A stretch of DNA of 8,187 nucleotides, from the NCBI GenBank assembly GCA_003563375.1, contig PWSB01000151.1, forward strand, positions 1 to 8,187, written 5' to 3'. Every line of letters starts with the position of its first letter. The stretch's first letter is position 1. Below the pieces are notes generated by a model that searched no databases, was not told the origin of the DNA, and saw nothing but the letters and a program-made list of their open reading frames with translations. This DNA is from Actinomycetota bacterium (GTDB lineage: Bacteria; Actinomycetota; Humimicrobiia; Humimicrobiales; Humimicrobiaceae). Below are positions 1 through 6,016 of the stretch, in pieces. A program made the translations under genes and the position numbers.

Positions 1-930
1 CCGTCTCATGTAGATTATGCTGCCCAGACCGGCATAAAGAATGTAATACTTAATGTATCCACTTCAGATATACATATTAAAAAGAAATACAAGAAAAACA
101 GGACCTGGCTCATAAACCGGCTCAAGGAAGTGATCAGGGAAGCCAAGAAAAATGACCTCGATTTCATTGTCTCGGCGGAGGATGCTACCCGGACCGATCT
201 GGAATTTCTTTTAAAAATACTCAATATAGCCCAAAAAAAGGGTGCCAGGCGTTTCAGGATATGTGATACCGTTAGCAGGCTTGACCCTTTCAGGACTTTT
301 CTCAATATAAACAGCATCTCCAACTCTGTTGATTTCCCCCTGGAGGTGTACAACCATAATGACTTTGGCATGGCAACAGCCAACGGCATGGCTGCCATAA
401 GGGCAGGGGCAAGCAGTATTGTGGTCTCTGTAGGGGGGCTTGGGGAAGGCACGGGAAATGCAGCCCTGGAGGAGATAGTGATGGCATTAAAATATCTTGA
501 AAATATAGAACTGGGAATAATCACTACTAAATTCAGGGAGATAGCAGAATATGTTGCAAAGGCTTCAGCCAGAGCCATACCCATCTGGAAAGCAATCGTG
601 GGGACCAATGTCTTTGCACATGAATCCGGCATCCATGCAGACGGGGTCATAAAGAACCCCAAGAATTATGAGGTTTTCAATCCAAGGGAAGTAGGCCTTA
701 CCAGGCAGCTGGTGGTAGGAAAACACTCTGGCTCCCATACCATACTCCATAAGTTCAAGGAGTTCGGTATAGAGCTTACCGATAAAGATGCCAATGAAAT
801 ACTTGCCCTGGCAAGGGCTATGGCTGTAGACCTGAAGCGTACGCTTTTTGACAAAGAGCTCATGTATATATACAAGGAATACAAAAAAAAGAAGGATATG
901 GAAAAAATCGAGCCCCTTGTAAATGAATAG
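1..930 (+). CDS. Homocitrate synthase / Re-citrate synthase family protein (5' partial)
   Basis: This is an acyl-CoA-dependent condensing enzyme of the DRE-TIM metallolyase family (isopropylmalate, homocitrate, NifV and Re-citrate synthases). The frame is open from base 1, so the N-terminus, including the expected catalytic Arg and first metal ligand, lies upstream; 309 residues are visible. In fragment numbering I see STSD near 20-23, a YNHND/FGMATAN stretch at 117-127, GGLGEGTGNAAL at 145-156, HESGIHADG at 207-215 and GKHSG at 240-244. The protein ends about 65 residues after GKHSG, so it lacks the LeuA leucine-feedback domain; that points to a homocitrate/Re-citrate type rather than LeuA. 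It is followed after 12 bases by an aconitase-type large subunit, and the operon ends in an isocitrate-like dehydrogenase, so I infer acetyl-CoA + oxaloacetate to citrate as the most likely reaction, with 2-oxoglutarate (homocitrate) as the alternative acceptor. Oddity: Tyr117 occupies the place of the first His of the family HxH metal motif. Family is certain; substrate is inferred. Confidence 0.85.
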   Translation, partial: PSHVDYAAQTGIKNVILNVSTSDIHIKKKYKKNRTWLINRLKEVIREAKKNDLDFIVSAEDATRTDLEFLLKILNIAQKKGARRFRICDTVSRLDPFRTFLNINSISNSVDFPLEVYNHNDFGMATANGMAAIRAGASSIVVSVGGLGEGTGNAALEEIVMALKYLENIELGIITTKFREIAEYVAKASARAIPIWKAIVGTNVFAHESGIHADGVIKNPKNYEVFNPREVGLTRQLVVGKHSGSHTILHKFKEFGIELTDKDANEILALARAMAVDLKRTLFDKELMYIYKEYKKKKDMEKIEPLVNE

Positions 931-936
931 AAAGGA
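931..936 (+). promoter_or_regulatory. Ribosome binding site supporting a TTG start
   Basis: AAAGGA lies six bases before the TTG at 943. It decides the start of the aconitase-type large subunit, because no ATG is available in a suitable position and the protein from this TTG begins with the family-typical GKTLAEKI segment. Confidence 0.65.
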
Positions 937-942
937 TAAATA

Positions 943-2199
943 TTGGGAAAAACATTAGCAGAGAAGATAATATCGGACCACACTGGCAAGGAAGTGGCTG
1001 CAAAGGACATAGCTGTAGTGGATGTGGATGTAGTGATGGCCCAGGACGGCACAGGCCCCTTAGCCGTAAGCCAGATGGAAAAAATGGGTATTACCAAGGT
1101 GAAGAAACCTTCCTCGTCGATCCTGTTTATAGACCATGCAGCTCCGAGCCCCAGAAAAGAGCTTTCTGATTCACATATTGTGCTCAGGAGATTTGCTCAA
1201 AAGACCGGTGCCAGGTTAAGCGATACAGGGGAGGGGATCTGCCACCAGTTGCTGGTGGAAAAATATGTCTGCCCCGGAGATATTGTCATCGGAGCAGATT
1301 CGCATACATGCACCTCAGGGGCCCTGGGGGCATTTGCTACCGGAATGGGCTCTACAGATATAGCAGTAGGTTTTGCCCTGGCCCAGACCTGGCTTATGGT
1401 GCCCGGGACCATAAGGATCGACTTAGACGGGGGGCTGGCCAGAGGGGTCTTTTCAAAAGACATAATGATTTCTGTCATCGGGAAGATAACCTCTGATGGA
1501 GCCACCTACAAGGCGCTGGAGTTTTCCGGGAACATGATAGGCAATATGGCTATGGATGACAGGTTCACTATGGCCAATATGGCTGTGGAAGCCGGCGCCA
1601 AGACGGGCCTTTTCCCCTCGGATGAGGTTACCCTGAAATACCTTGAAGCCATAGGCAGAAAAAACTGCTTTAAAAAGATGTATGCTGATCCTGACGCTGG
1701 TTATGAGCAGGTATTGGATGTGGATTGCAGCAGGCTTGAGCCAATGGTATCCAAGCCCCATACGGTAGACAATATATCTCCTGTAAGCCAGTTGGAAAAA
1801 GTAAAAATAGACCAGGTGTTTATAGGTACCTGTACGAATGGCAGATTAAGCGACCTGGCGGTGGCGGCAGATATACTCAAGGGCCGGAAGGTGGCCCACG
1901 GCGTCAGGCTCATAGTGGTGCCTGCATCAAGGGATGTCTATCTTCAAGCTTTAGATGAAGGCATAATTAAGGACCTGGCCCTTAGCGGAGCTTCAGTCAT
2001 GGCCCCGGGCTGCGGGCCGTGCGTTGGAGTACACCAGGGGATCCTGGGAGACGGGGAGGTCTGCCTCTCTACCCAGAACAGAAACTTTAAAGGAAGGATG
2101 GGAAATCCGAATTCCTTTATTTACTTAAGTTCCCCCGCTACAGCAGCTTGGAGCGCGGTAAAAGGTTATATAGCAGACCCCAGGGAGGTATTGGTTTAA
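943..2199 (+). CDS. Aconitase / homoaconitase / isopropylmalate isomerase family, large subunit
   Basis: This is the [4Fe-4S] catalytic subunit of a two-subunit hydro-lyase that moves a hydroxyl group between neighbouring carbons (citrate/isocitrate, homocitrate/homoisocitrate or isopropylmalate). Its 418 residues match the archaeal-type LeuC/HacA length. Cluster ligands are visible as Cys297 in GTCTNGR and Cys357 and Cys360 in APGCGPCVGVHQG. Other family signatures are DHAAPSP at 64-70, ADSHTCTSGALGAF at 118-131, the GMGSTD stretch at 134-139 and STQNRNFKGRMG at 376-387. It starts with TTG behind an AAAGGA ribosome binding site, and its stop overlaps the small-subunit start by one base (TAATG), which fits coupled, equimolar synthesis. 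Automated annotation would probably call this LeuC. Because the downstream dehydrogenase has an isocitrate-type active-site loop, I favour aconitase as its job. The exposed cluster predicts oxygen sensitivity. Confidence 0.88.
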   Translation: MGKTLAEKIISDHTGKEVAAKDIAVVDVDVVMAQDGTGPLAVSQMEKMGITKVKKPSSSILFIDHAAPSPRKELSDSHIVLRRFAQKTGARLSDTGEGICHQLLVEKYVCPGDIVIGADSHTCTSGALGAFATGMGSTDIAVGFALAQTWLMVPGTIRIDLDGGLARGVFSKDIMISVIGKITSDGATYKALEFSGNMIGNMAMDDRFTMANMAVEAGAKTGLFPSDEVTLKYLEAIGRKNCFKKMYADPDAGYEQVLDVDCSRLEPMVSKPHTVDNISPVSQLEKVKIDQVFIGTCTNGRLSDLAVAADILKGRKVAHGVRLIVVPASRDVYLQALDEGIIKDLALSGASVMAPGCGPCVGVHQGILGDGEVCLSTQNRNFKGRMGNPNSFIYLSSPATAAWSAVKGYIADPREVLV

Positions 2200-2705
2200 T
2201 GGAAGAGAAAATATTGGAAGGAAAAAGTTTTAAATTCGGAGATGACATATCAACAGACCTTATAGCGCCGGGAAGGTATTTCCATCTTAGATCGAATCTT
2301 GGTGAACTGGCCAAGCATGTACTTGAGGATGCTGACCCCGATTTTGCCAGAAAGGTAAAACCTGGTGATTTCGTGGCAGGAGGAAAAAACTTCGGGCTGG
2401 GCTCAAGCAGGGAGCATGCCCCCGCGATCATCAAGCTTGCAGGGGTGGGCGCTGTCCTGGCTAAATCATTTGCCAGGATATTTTTTAGAAACTGTATAAA
2501 CGTGGGCCTTCCAGCACTGATATGTGATACGGGCAGTATAGAGGATGGAGACCGCCTGGAGATAAACCTGGCTTCAGGCTTTATAAGGAACCTGGACAAA
2601 GGCCAAGAGATAAGATTTAATCCTCTGCCGAAGGTTATGATAAAAATATTATCGGACGGAGGACTTACCGAACATATAAAGAAAAACAAGGGGTTTAATC
2701 TATGA
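2199..2705 (+). CDS. Aconitase / homoaconitase / isopropylmalate isomerase family, small subunit
   Basis: This is the swivel-domain subunit (168 residues, the usual short LeuD/HacB length) that closes over the large subunit's iron-sulfur site and supplies substrate-recognition residues. Visible signatures are GDDISTDLIAPGRY at 14-27, the GGKNFGLGSSREHAP block at 61-75 and the AKSFARIFFRNCINVGLP stretch at 88-105. The ATG at 2199 is chosen over an in-frame ATG at 2148 because homology begins right after it, the GGGAGG at 2183-2188 sits well before it, and it makes the typical TAATG junction with the large subunit. The specificity loop after GRY reads FHLRSN, one residue longer than and different from the YLRT-type loop reported for methanogen homoaconitase; Arg31 could contact a second distal carboxylate as in citrate or homocitrate. 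That argues mildly against isopropylmalate as substrate. The 3' end overlaps the dehydrogenase by four bases (ATGA). Confidence 0.87.
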   Translation: MEEKILEGKSFKFGDDISTDLIAPGRYFHLRSNLGELAKHVLEDADPDFARKVKPGDFVAGGKNFGLGSSREHAPAIIKLAGVGAVLAKSFARIFFRNCINVGLPALICDTGSIEDGDRLEINLASGFIRNLDKGQEIRFNPLPKVMIKILSDGGLTEHIKKNKGFNL

Positions 2706-3790
2706 AACACAAAATAACGCTGATACCCGGAGACGGCATCGGCCCTGAATTGACCCAGGCTACCGTCAAGGTGATAGAGGCGACAGGAGCAGATATTAAA
2801 TGGGACGAGGTGAATGCAGGTGCCGAGGTTTACCAAAAGGAAGGGACCGTGCTTCCACAGAGGGTTATAGATTCCTTAAATAAAAACAAGATAGGCATAA
2901 AAGGGCCCATAACCACTCCTGTGGGCACAGGCTTTAGGAGCGTAAATGTGGCCATGCGTAAAATCTTTAACCTTTATGCATGCCTTAGACCATGCAAGAG
3001 CTATGCAGGGGTAAGAAGCAGGTATAAAGATATTGACCTTGTGGTGGTAAGGGAGAACACCGAAGACCTCTATGCAGGAATAGAATTTGAAAAAGACAGC
3101 GACGAGGCCAAAGATCTTATAGATTTTATCAAAAACAAAAAGGATGCCCAGATAAGAGAAGACAGCGGAATAAGCATCAAACCCATATCGGTGACAGGTA
3201 CAGAAAAAATAGTCAGATTTGCATTTGAGTATGCAAAAAAGAACAACAGGAAGAAAGTCACCGGGGTACATAAGGCAAATATAATGAAATATACCGACGG
3301 CCTGTTCCTGCAGGTCTTTAGAGAGGTCGCCTCCCGGTATCCAGAGATAGAGTCCGAGGACCGTATTGTGGACAATATGTGCATGCAGCTTGTGCAAAAG
3401 CCTGAACTCTATGATGTCATGGTCCTTCCCAATCTCTATGGTGATATAATCTCCGACCTTGCTGCAGGGCTTGTGGGAGGCCTGGGTGTTGCTCCAGGAG
3501 GAAACATAGGGGATGAGATCGCTTTATTTGAGCCTACACATGGAAGCGCTCCCAAGTATAAAGGGCAGGACAAGGCAAACCCTACCGCTATGATGCTTTC
3601 AGGGGTTCTCATGTTAAGGCATATCGGAGAAGGGGACCGGGCTGACCTGTTGGAGTCAGCCATAGCAGCAAACATAGAAGAAGGAAAATATGTCACCTAT
3701 GACATGAAGGAGGACAGGGATGACCCCGCTGCCGTAGGGACCCGGCAGTACGCAAGTGCCATAGTAGATAAAATAGAAGGATTAAAATAA
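2702..3790 (+). CDS. icd: Isocitrate dehydrogenase-like decarboxylating dehydrogenase (isocitrate/homoisocitrate family)
   Basis: A 362-residue beta-decarboxylating dehydrogenase, expected to convert isocitrate (or homoisocitrate) to the 2-oxoacid, CO2 and reduced coenzyme. The N-terminus has the IPGDGIGPE motif at 8-16. The substrate loop at 71-97 reads TTPVGTGFRSVNVAMRK then LYACLRP, giving Ser80, Asn82, Arg86 and Arg96, which correspond to E. coli Icd Ser113, Asn115, Arg119 and Arg129. Arg117 and Tyr124 lie in RENTEDLYAGIE, Lys191 in HKANIMK, and metal-binding Asp248 and Asp252 in YGDIISD. The short chain resembles NAD-type (IDH3-like) enzymes. Coenzyme residues are mixed: Lys285-Tyr286 and Tyr333 look NADP-type, whereas Ala292 and Glu337 do not. 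LeuB and Thermus-type homoisocitrate dehydrogenases have a different substrate loop, so isocitrate is preferred, though bifunctional enzymes of this family exist. The start overlaps the upstream stop (ATGA) behind AAGGGG at 2688-2693. Confidence 0.8.
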   Translation: MKHKITLIPGDGIGPELTQATVKVIEATGADIKWDEVNAGAEVYQKEGTVLPQRVIDSLNKNKIGIKGPITTPVGTGFRSVNVAMRKIFNLYACLRPCKSYAGVRSRYKDIDLVVVRENTEDLYAGIEFEKDSDEAKDLIDFIKNKKDAQIREDSGISIKPISVTGTEKIVRFAFEYAKKNNRKKVTGVHKANIMKYTDGLFLQVFREVASRYPEIESEDRIVDNMCMQLVQKPELYDVMVLPNLYGDIISDLAAGLVGGLGVAPGGNIGDEIALFEPTHGSAPKYKGQDKANPTAMMLSGVLMLRHIGEGDRADLLESAIAANIEEGKYVTYDMKEDRDDPAAVGTRQYASAIVDKIEGLK

Positions 3791-3813
3791 TCCTGGAGTA
3801 ATTTAAAATAGTC

Positions 3814-3820
3814 AAAGGAG
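3814..3820 (+). promoter_or_regulatory. Strong ribosome binding site for yjbQ
   Basis: AAAGGAG stands four bases before the ATG at 3825, inside the 34-base gap after the dehydrogenase gene. I see no hairpin or T-run in that gap, so read-through from the upstream operon is likely. Confidence 0.6.
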
Positions 3821-3824
3821 AGAG

Positions 3825-4241
3825 ATGAAGAGCCACCGAAAAGAGCTTTGGTTTGAAGTAAAAAAGAGAAGGGAACTTATAAATATAACCCCCCAGGTTG
3901 AAAAATGCCTTGCTGAAAGCGGTATAAGGGAGGGCCTGCTTCTTTGTAATGCCATGCATATAACTGCAAGTGTATTCATAAACGACGATGAATCCGGGCT
4001 CCATCATGATTTTGAGGTCTGGCTTGAAAGGCTTGCCCCCGAAAAGCCATATGACCAGTACAGGCATAATGGCTACGAAGATAATGCTGACGCACATCTA
4101 AAAAGGTCTGTTATGGGCAGGGAAGTGGTTGCAGCAGTAACCGGGGGAAAGTTAGACCTCGGTCCCTGGGAACAGATATTCTATGGTGAGTTTGACGGCA
4201 GAAGAAGAAAACGTGTGCTGGTAAAAATAATCGGTGAATAG
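3825..4241 (+). CDS. yjbQ: YjbQ / UPF0047 family protein
   Basis: A 138-residue protein of the widespread YjbQ (UPF0047) family, a small cytosolic beta-rich fold. The best-known proposal for the family is a weak, secondary thiamine-phosphate synthase activity in enteric bacteria; its true physiological role is not settled. Visible family features are the MHITAS segment at 44-49 with His45, the FINDDE segment at 51-56, the His60-His61-Asp62 triplet, YRHNGYEDNADAHLKRSVMG at 79-98, and the C-terminal GPWEQIFYGEFDGRRRKRV stretch at 113-131. The conserved His45, His81, Asn87 and His91 are the likely metal- or phosphate-binding residues. The length is normal for the family. It follows the dehydrogenase gene by 34 bases without a visible terminator and is probably co-transcribed, but no functional link to citrate chemistry is obvious. 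Its stop lies only two bases from the stop of the convergent permease gene. Confidence 0.88.
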   Translation: MKSHRKELWFEVKKRRELINITPQVEKCLAESGIREGLLLCNAMHITASVFINDDESGLHHDFEVWLERLAPEKPYDQYRHNGYEDNADAHLKRSVMGREVVAAVTGGKLDLGPWEQIFYGEFDGRRRKRVLVKIIGE

Positions 4242-4243
4242 TT

Positions 4244-5026
4244 TTATTTCATCTTCCACCTGGTAAGTATATTTTCCCTGTCAAAAGTCCTTACAGCTAT
4301 CCTTAAAAGAAGGGGGCAAACCCCTATTATCACTATGCATCCAATAAAAAGGTATAAATAATTTATTAAAAACAGACCGGCGACCTGTAGCCCTATTATA
4401 AGGTAGATAGGAAATATGATCGTACTGCCTATACCCTGGGCAGCCCTTACATCCGTGGTCTTAGAAGAGAAAATAATGGACAATATAGTTATTATAAAGG
4501 ATATGGCCGGGCTTAAAATGAAAGCAGCCACCAGCCATTCTATATTAGGCAGGGGAAGGATGCCCACTCTGACATAAGCGATAATATTGATATTTATACT
4601 GAGGATTATAAAGTTTAATGTTGAGATAGCAAAGGAGGGTATCAGGCTGGTAAGGGTCTTTCCAAGCAGAAGCTCAGAGGTCTTTATGGGGGTGGCCAAT
4701 AGAGGTTCCAGTGTCCTGGAGTCCTTTTCCATTATGATGGATGCAGGAGCTATAAGGCTTGGAACCATTGCCGGTATTAGAAGCAGAAATACTATAAACT
4801 GTCTCAGCATAAACTCAATCATGGCAACAGGGATGTTGGCACCTTCTCCAAAAATATTAGTGACAAATTCCCGGGCCTGCTCATCCCCTATATCTGCAAA
4901 CATCATTATTGCTAAAGGCATCACTATGGAAAATATGAGGCTTACCGCTAGCGTGGGCAACCATATATTCTTATTCCTTAAAACTTCTCTGGCTTCTTTT
5001 TTAAAGATTTTCAGGGCATTATTCAT
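4244..5026 (-). CDS. ABC-2 type transporter permease
   Basis: A 260-residue integral membrane permease of the ABC-2 (NatB/CcmB-like) export class. The N-terminus is short and cytosolic with a KKEAREVLRNKN segment typical of these permeases. Hydrophobic segments lie at about 23-44, 76-98, 124-150, 164-187, 200-220 and 222-243, giving six predicted membrane spans. Between spans two and three is the family hallmark coupling region EKDSRTLEPLLATPIKTSEL at 100-119, the loop that contacts the ATPase. A loop at about 45-70 (DIGDEQAREFVTNIFGEGAN) probably faces outside. The ATG overlaps the end of the ATPase gene by eight bases, with an AAGGGA sequence upstream as ribosome binding site. It must work as a dimer or with the adjacent ATPase; no second permease is present. 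The exported substrate (ion, drug, lipid or peptide) cannot be predicted. Confidence 0.87.
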   Translation of the reverse strand: MNNALKIFKKEAREVLRNKNIWLPTLAVSLIFSIVMPLAIMMFADIGDEQAREFVTNIFGEGANIPVAMIEFMLRQFIVFLLLIPAMVPSLIAPASIIMEKDSRTLEPLLATPIKTSELLLGKTLTSLIPSFAISTLNFIILSININIIAYVRVGILPLPNIEWLVAAFILSPAISFIITILSIIFSSKTTDVRAAQGIGSTIIFPIYLIIGLQVAGLFLINYLYLFIGCIVIIGVCPLLLRIAVRTFDRENILTRWKMK

Positions 5027-5942
5027 CTTTTTCGTCCCTTACAAGATCCAAATAGATATCCTCCAGGCTTTCTGATACCTCATTGAAGTAAATAATCCGG
5101 GCTCCGGCTTCTATTAATCTTAATAATATATTCGGATTGGTAATATGGGGGTTTTCAATGGAAAGCTTTATTCGGTTACCCTGGGCTTTTGATTCTATTA
5201 CTCCTTCTATGCGGTTTATTAGGGCAAGGTATCTGTGCGAGTTTTCCAAAAGGACAACTTCAGCCTGTTTTATTTCTTTATAATCTTTGAGTTTGTCCAT
5301 TTCGGCTATTTTTATGATCTTTTTTTTCAGGATACACACTTTGTCTGAAAGGGTGGAGGCTTCGGTCAGGTTATGGGTGCATAATATTACCGTAGTTTTT
5401 TCTTCCTTTAAAGAAATCAGAAAATCACGTACCATCCTGGAACTTTCAGGGTCCAGGCCTGAGGTCGGCTCGTCTAAAAATAGTATTTTAGGTTCATGCA
5501 CCAAAGCTCTGGCAAGTGCCAGTTTTTGCTTCATACCCTTGGAATATGTGGCAACCTGCTCATCTCTCCGCTCCCATAATCCGAACATTCGTAGAAACTT
5601 TTCTATGTTCCTTTCCCTTTTTTCTGGCTCAATGTCATAAAAAGAGGAAAAATATGCAAGGTTTGCTTGCGCGGATATATTTTCATACATCCCTGGTGTC
5701 TCGGTAAGCAATCCGGTAATCGACCGTATATGGTAATTGTTTTTATGGGCATCCTTTTGGTCTATTATTATTTTCCCCGACGTGGGTGCGATCAACGTGG
5801 AAAGCATTCTTATGGTAGTGGTCTTTCCTGCTCCGTTAGGACCTAATAGTCCCAGGATCTCACTTTGGCCCACTTCAAAAGATATATCATCTACAGCCAG
5901 CAGGGCCCCAAACCTTTTGCTTACCCCTTGTACGTTGATCAT
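5019..5942 (-). CDS. ABC transporter ATP-binding protein (CcmA/NatA class)
   Basis: A 307-residue ATPase that powers the adjacent ABC-2 permease at the inner face of the membrane. It shows Walker A GPNGAGKT at 34-41, a degenerate signature YSKGMKQK at 133-140, Walker B ILFLDEP at 153-159 followed by the D-loop SGLDP, and the switch His190 in CTHN. In the Q-loop region the sequence is LLTETPGMYENIS, a variant common in this export subfamily, with Glu where many ATPases have Gln. Residues from about 215 to 307 form the extra C-terminal domain typical of NatA/DrrA-like exporters, ending in a SLEDIYLDL segment. The ATG at 5942 is bounded by an in-frame stop 21 bases upstream, so the start is constrained, but no Shine-Dalgarno sequence precedes it. 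It is the first gene of a two-gene operon running away from pabA. Motifs are complete, so it should be active; substrate unknown. Confidence 0.9.
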   Translation of the reverse strand: MINVQGVSKRFGALLAVDDISFEVGQSEILGLLGPNGAGKTTTIRMLSTLIAPTSGKIIIDQKDAHKNNYHIRSITGLLTETPGMYENISAQANLAYFSSFYDIEPEKRERNIEKFLRMFGLWERRDEQVATYSKGMKQKLALARALVHEPKILFLDEPTSGLDPESSRMVRDFLISLKEEKTTVILCTHNLTEASTLSDKVCILKKKIIKIAEMDKLKDYKEIKQAEVVLLENSHRYLALINRIEGVIESKAQGNRIKLSIENPHITNPNILLRLIEAGARIIYFNEVSESLEDIYLDLVRDEKDE

Positions 5943-5981
5943 GGCGAAAAATAAAAACTTTTATTGAGATAGTTGATTAGT

Positions 5982-5987
5982 TATAAT
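5982..5987 (+). promoter_or_regulatory. Candidate -10 element for the pabABC operon
   Basis: A perfect TATAAT sits 29 bases before the pabA ATG. At 16-18 base spacing only poor -35 matches (such as TTTATT at 5960-5965) are present; TTGAGA at 5964-5969 is only 12 bases away and too close. It overlaps the minus-strand -10 candidate almost exactly. Confidence 0.35.
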
Positions 5988-6011
5988 ACTTTATATTAAA
6001 AAACTAGTAAA
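5983..6011 (-). promoter_or_regulatory. Candidate sigma-70-type promoter for the ABC exporter operon
   Basis: Reading the minus strand, TTTACT (plus-strand 6006-6011) is followed by a 17-base spacer and TATTAT (plus-strand 5983-5988), a 4/6 and 5/6 match to the -35 and -10 consensus. Initiation near 5976 would give a leader of about 35 bases before the ATG at 5942. A+T-rich gaps give such matches by chance, so this is only a candidate. Confidence 0.4.
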
Positions 6012-6016
6012 GCGGT

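Noticed and set aside
130..930. GTG at 130 as the true start of the synthase gene
   Set aside because: The same frame is open to base 1 and the upstream residues (including STSD) match the family, so the gene is cut by the window edge.
1242..1258. Perfect 7-bp inverted repeat (CCACCAG / CTGGTGG, 3-base loop) in the aconitase-type gene
   Set aside because: Short, no T-run, inside conserved coding sequence; a stem of this size is readily explained by chance.
2148..2198. Upstream in-frame ATG at 2148 as the small-subunit start
   Set aside because: The extra 17 residues lie inside the large-subunit coding region, do not resemble the family, and the ATG at 2199 has the better ribosome site and junction.
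2138..2836. Long antisense open frames (for example minus strand 2138-2836, 15-662 and 2876-3397)
   Set aside because: They lie wholly opposite well-supported genes, show no family motif and have low-complexity Ser/Pro/Phe compositions typical of shadow frames.
1..3790. Reading the first four genes as leuA-leuC-leuD-leuB
   Set aside because: The synthase lacks the LeuA C-terminal regulatory domain, and the dehydrogenase has the isocitrate-type Ser-x-Asn substrate loop rather than the LeuB loop.
3791..3824. Possible terminator or riboswitch between the dehydrogenase and yjbQ genes
   Set aside because: The 34-base gap has no inverted repeat and is too short for a known riboswitch.
5964..5987. 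TTGAGA (5964-5969) with TATAAT (5982-5987) as a complete plus-strand promoter
   Set aside because: The spacer is only 12 bases, too short for a sigma-70-type promoter; only the -10 is kept as a candidate.
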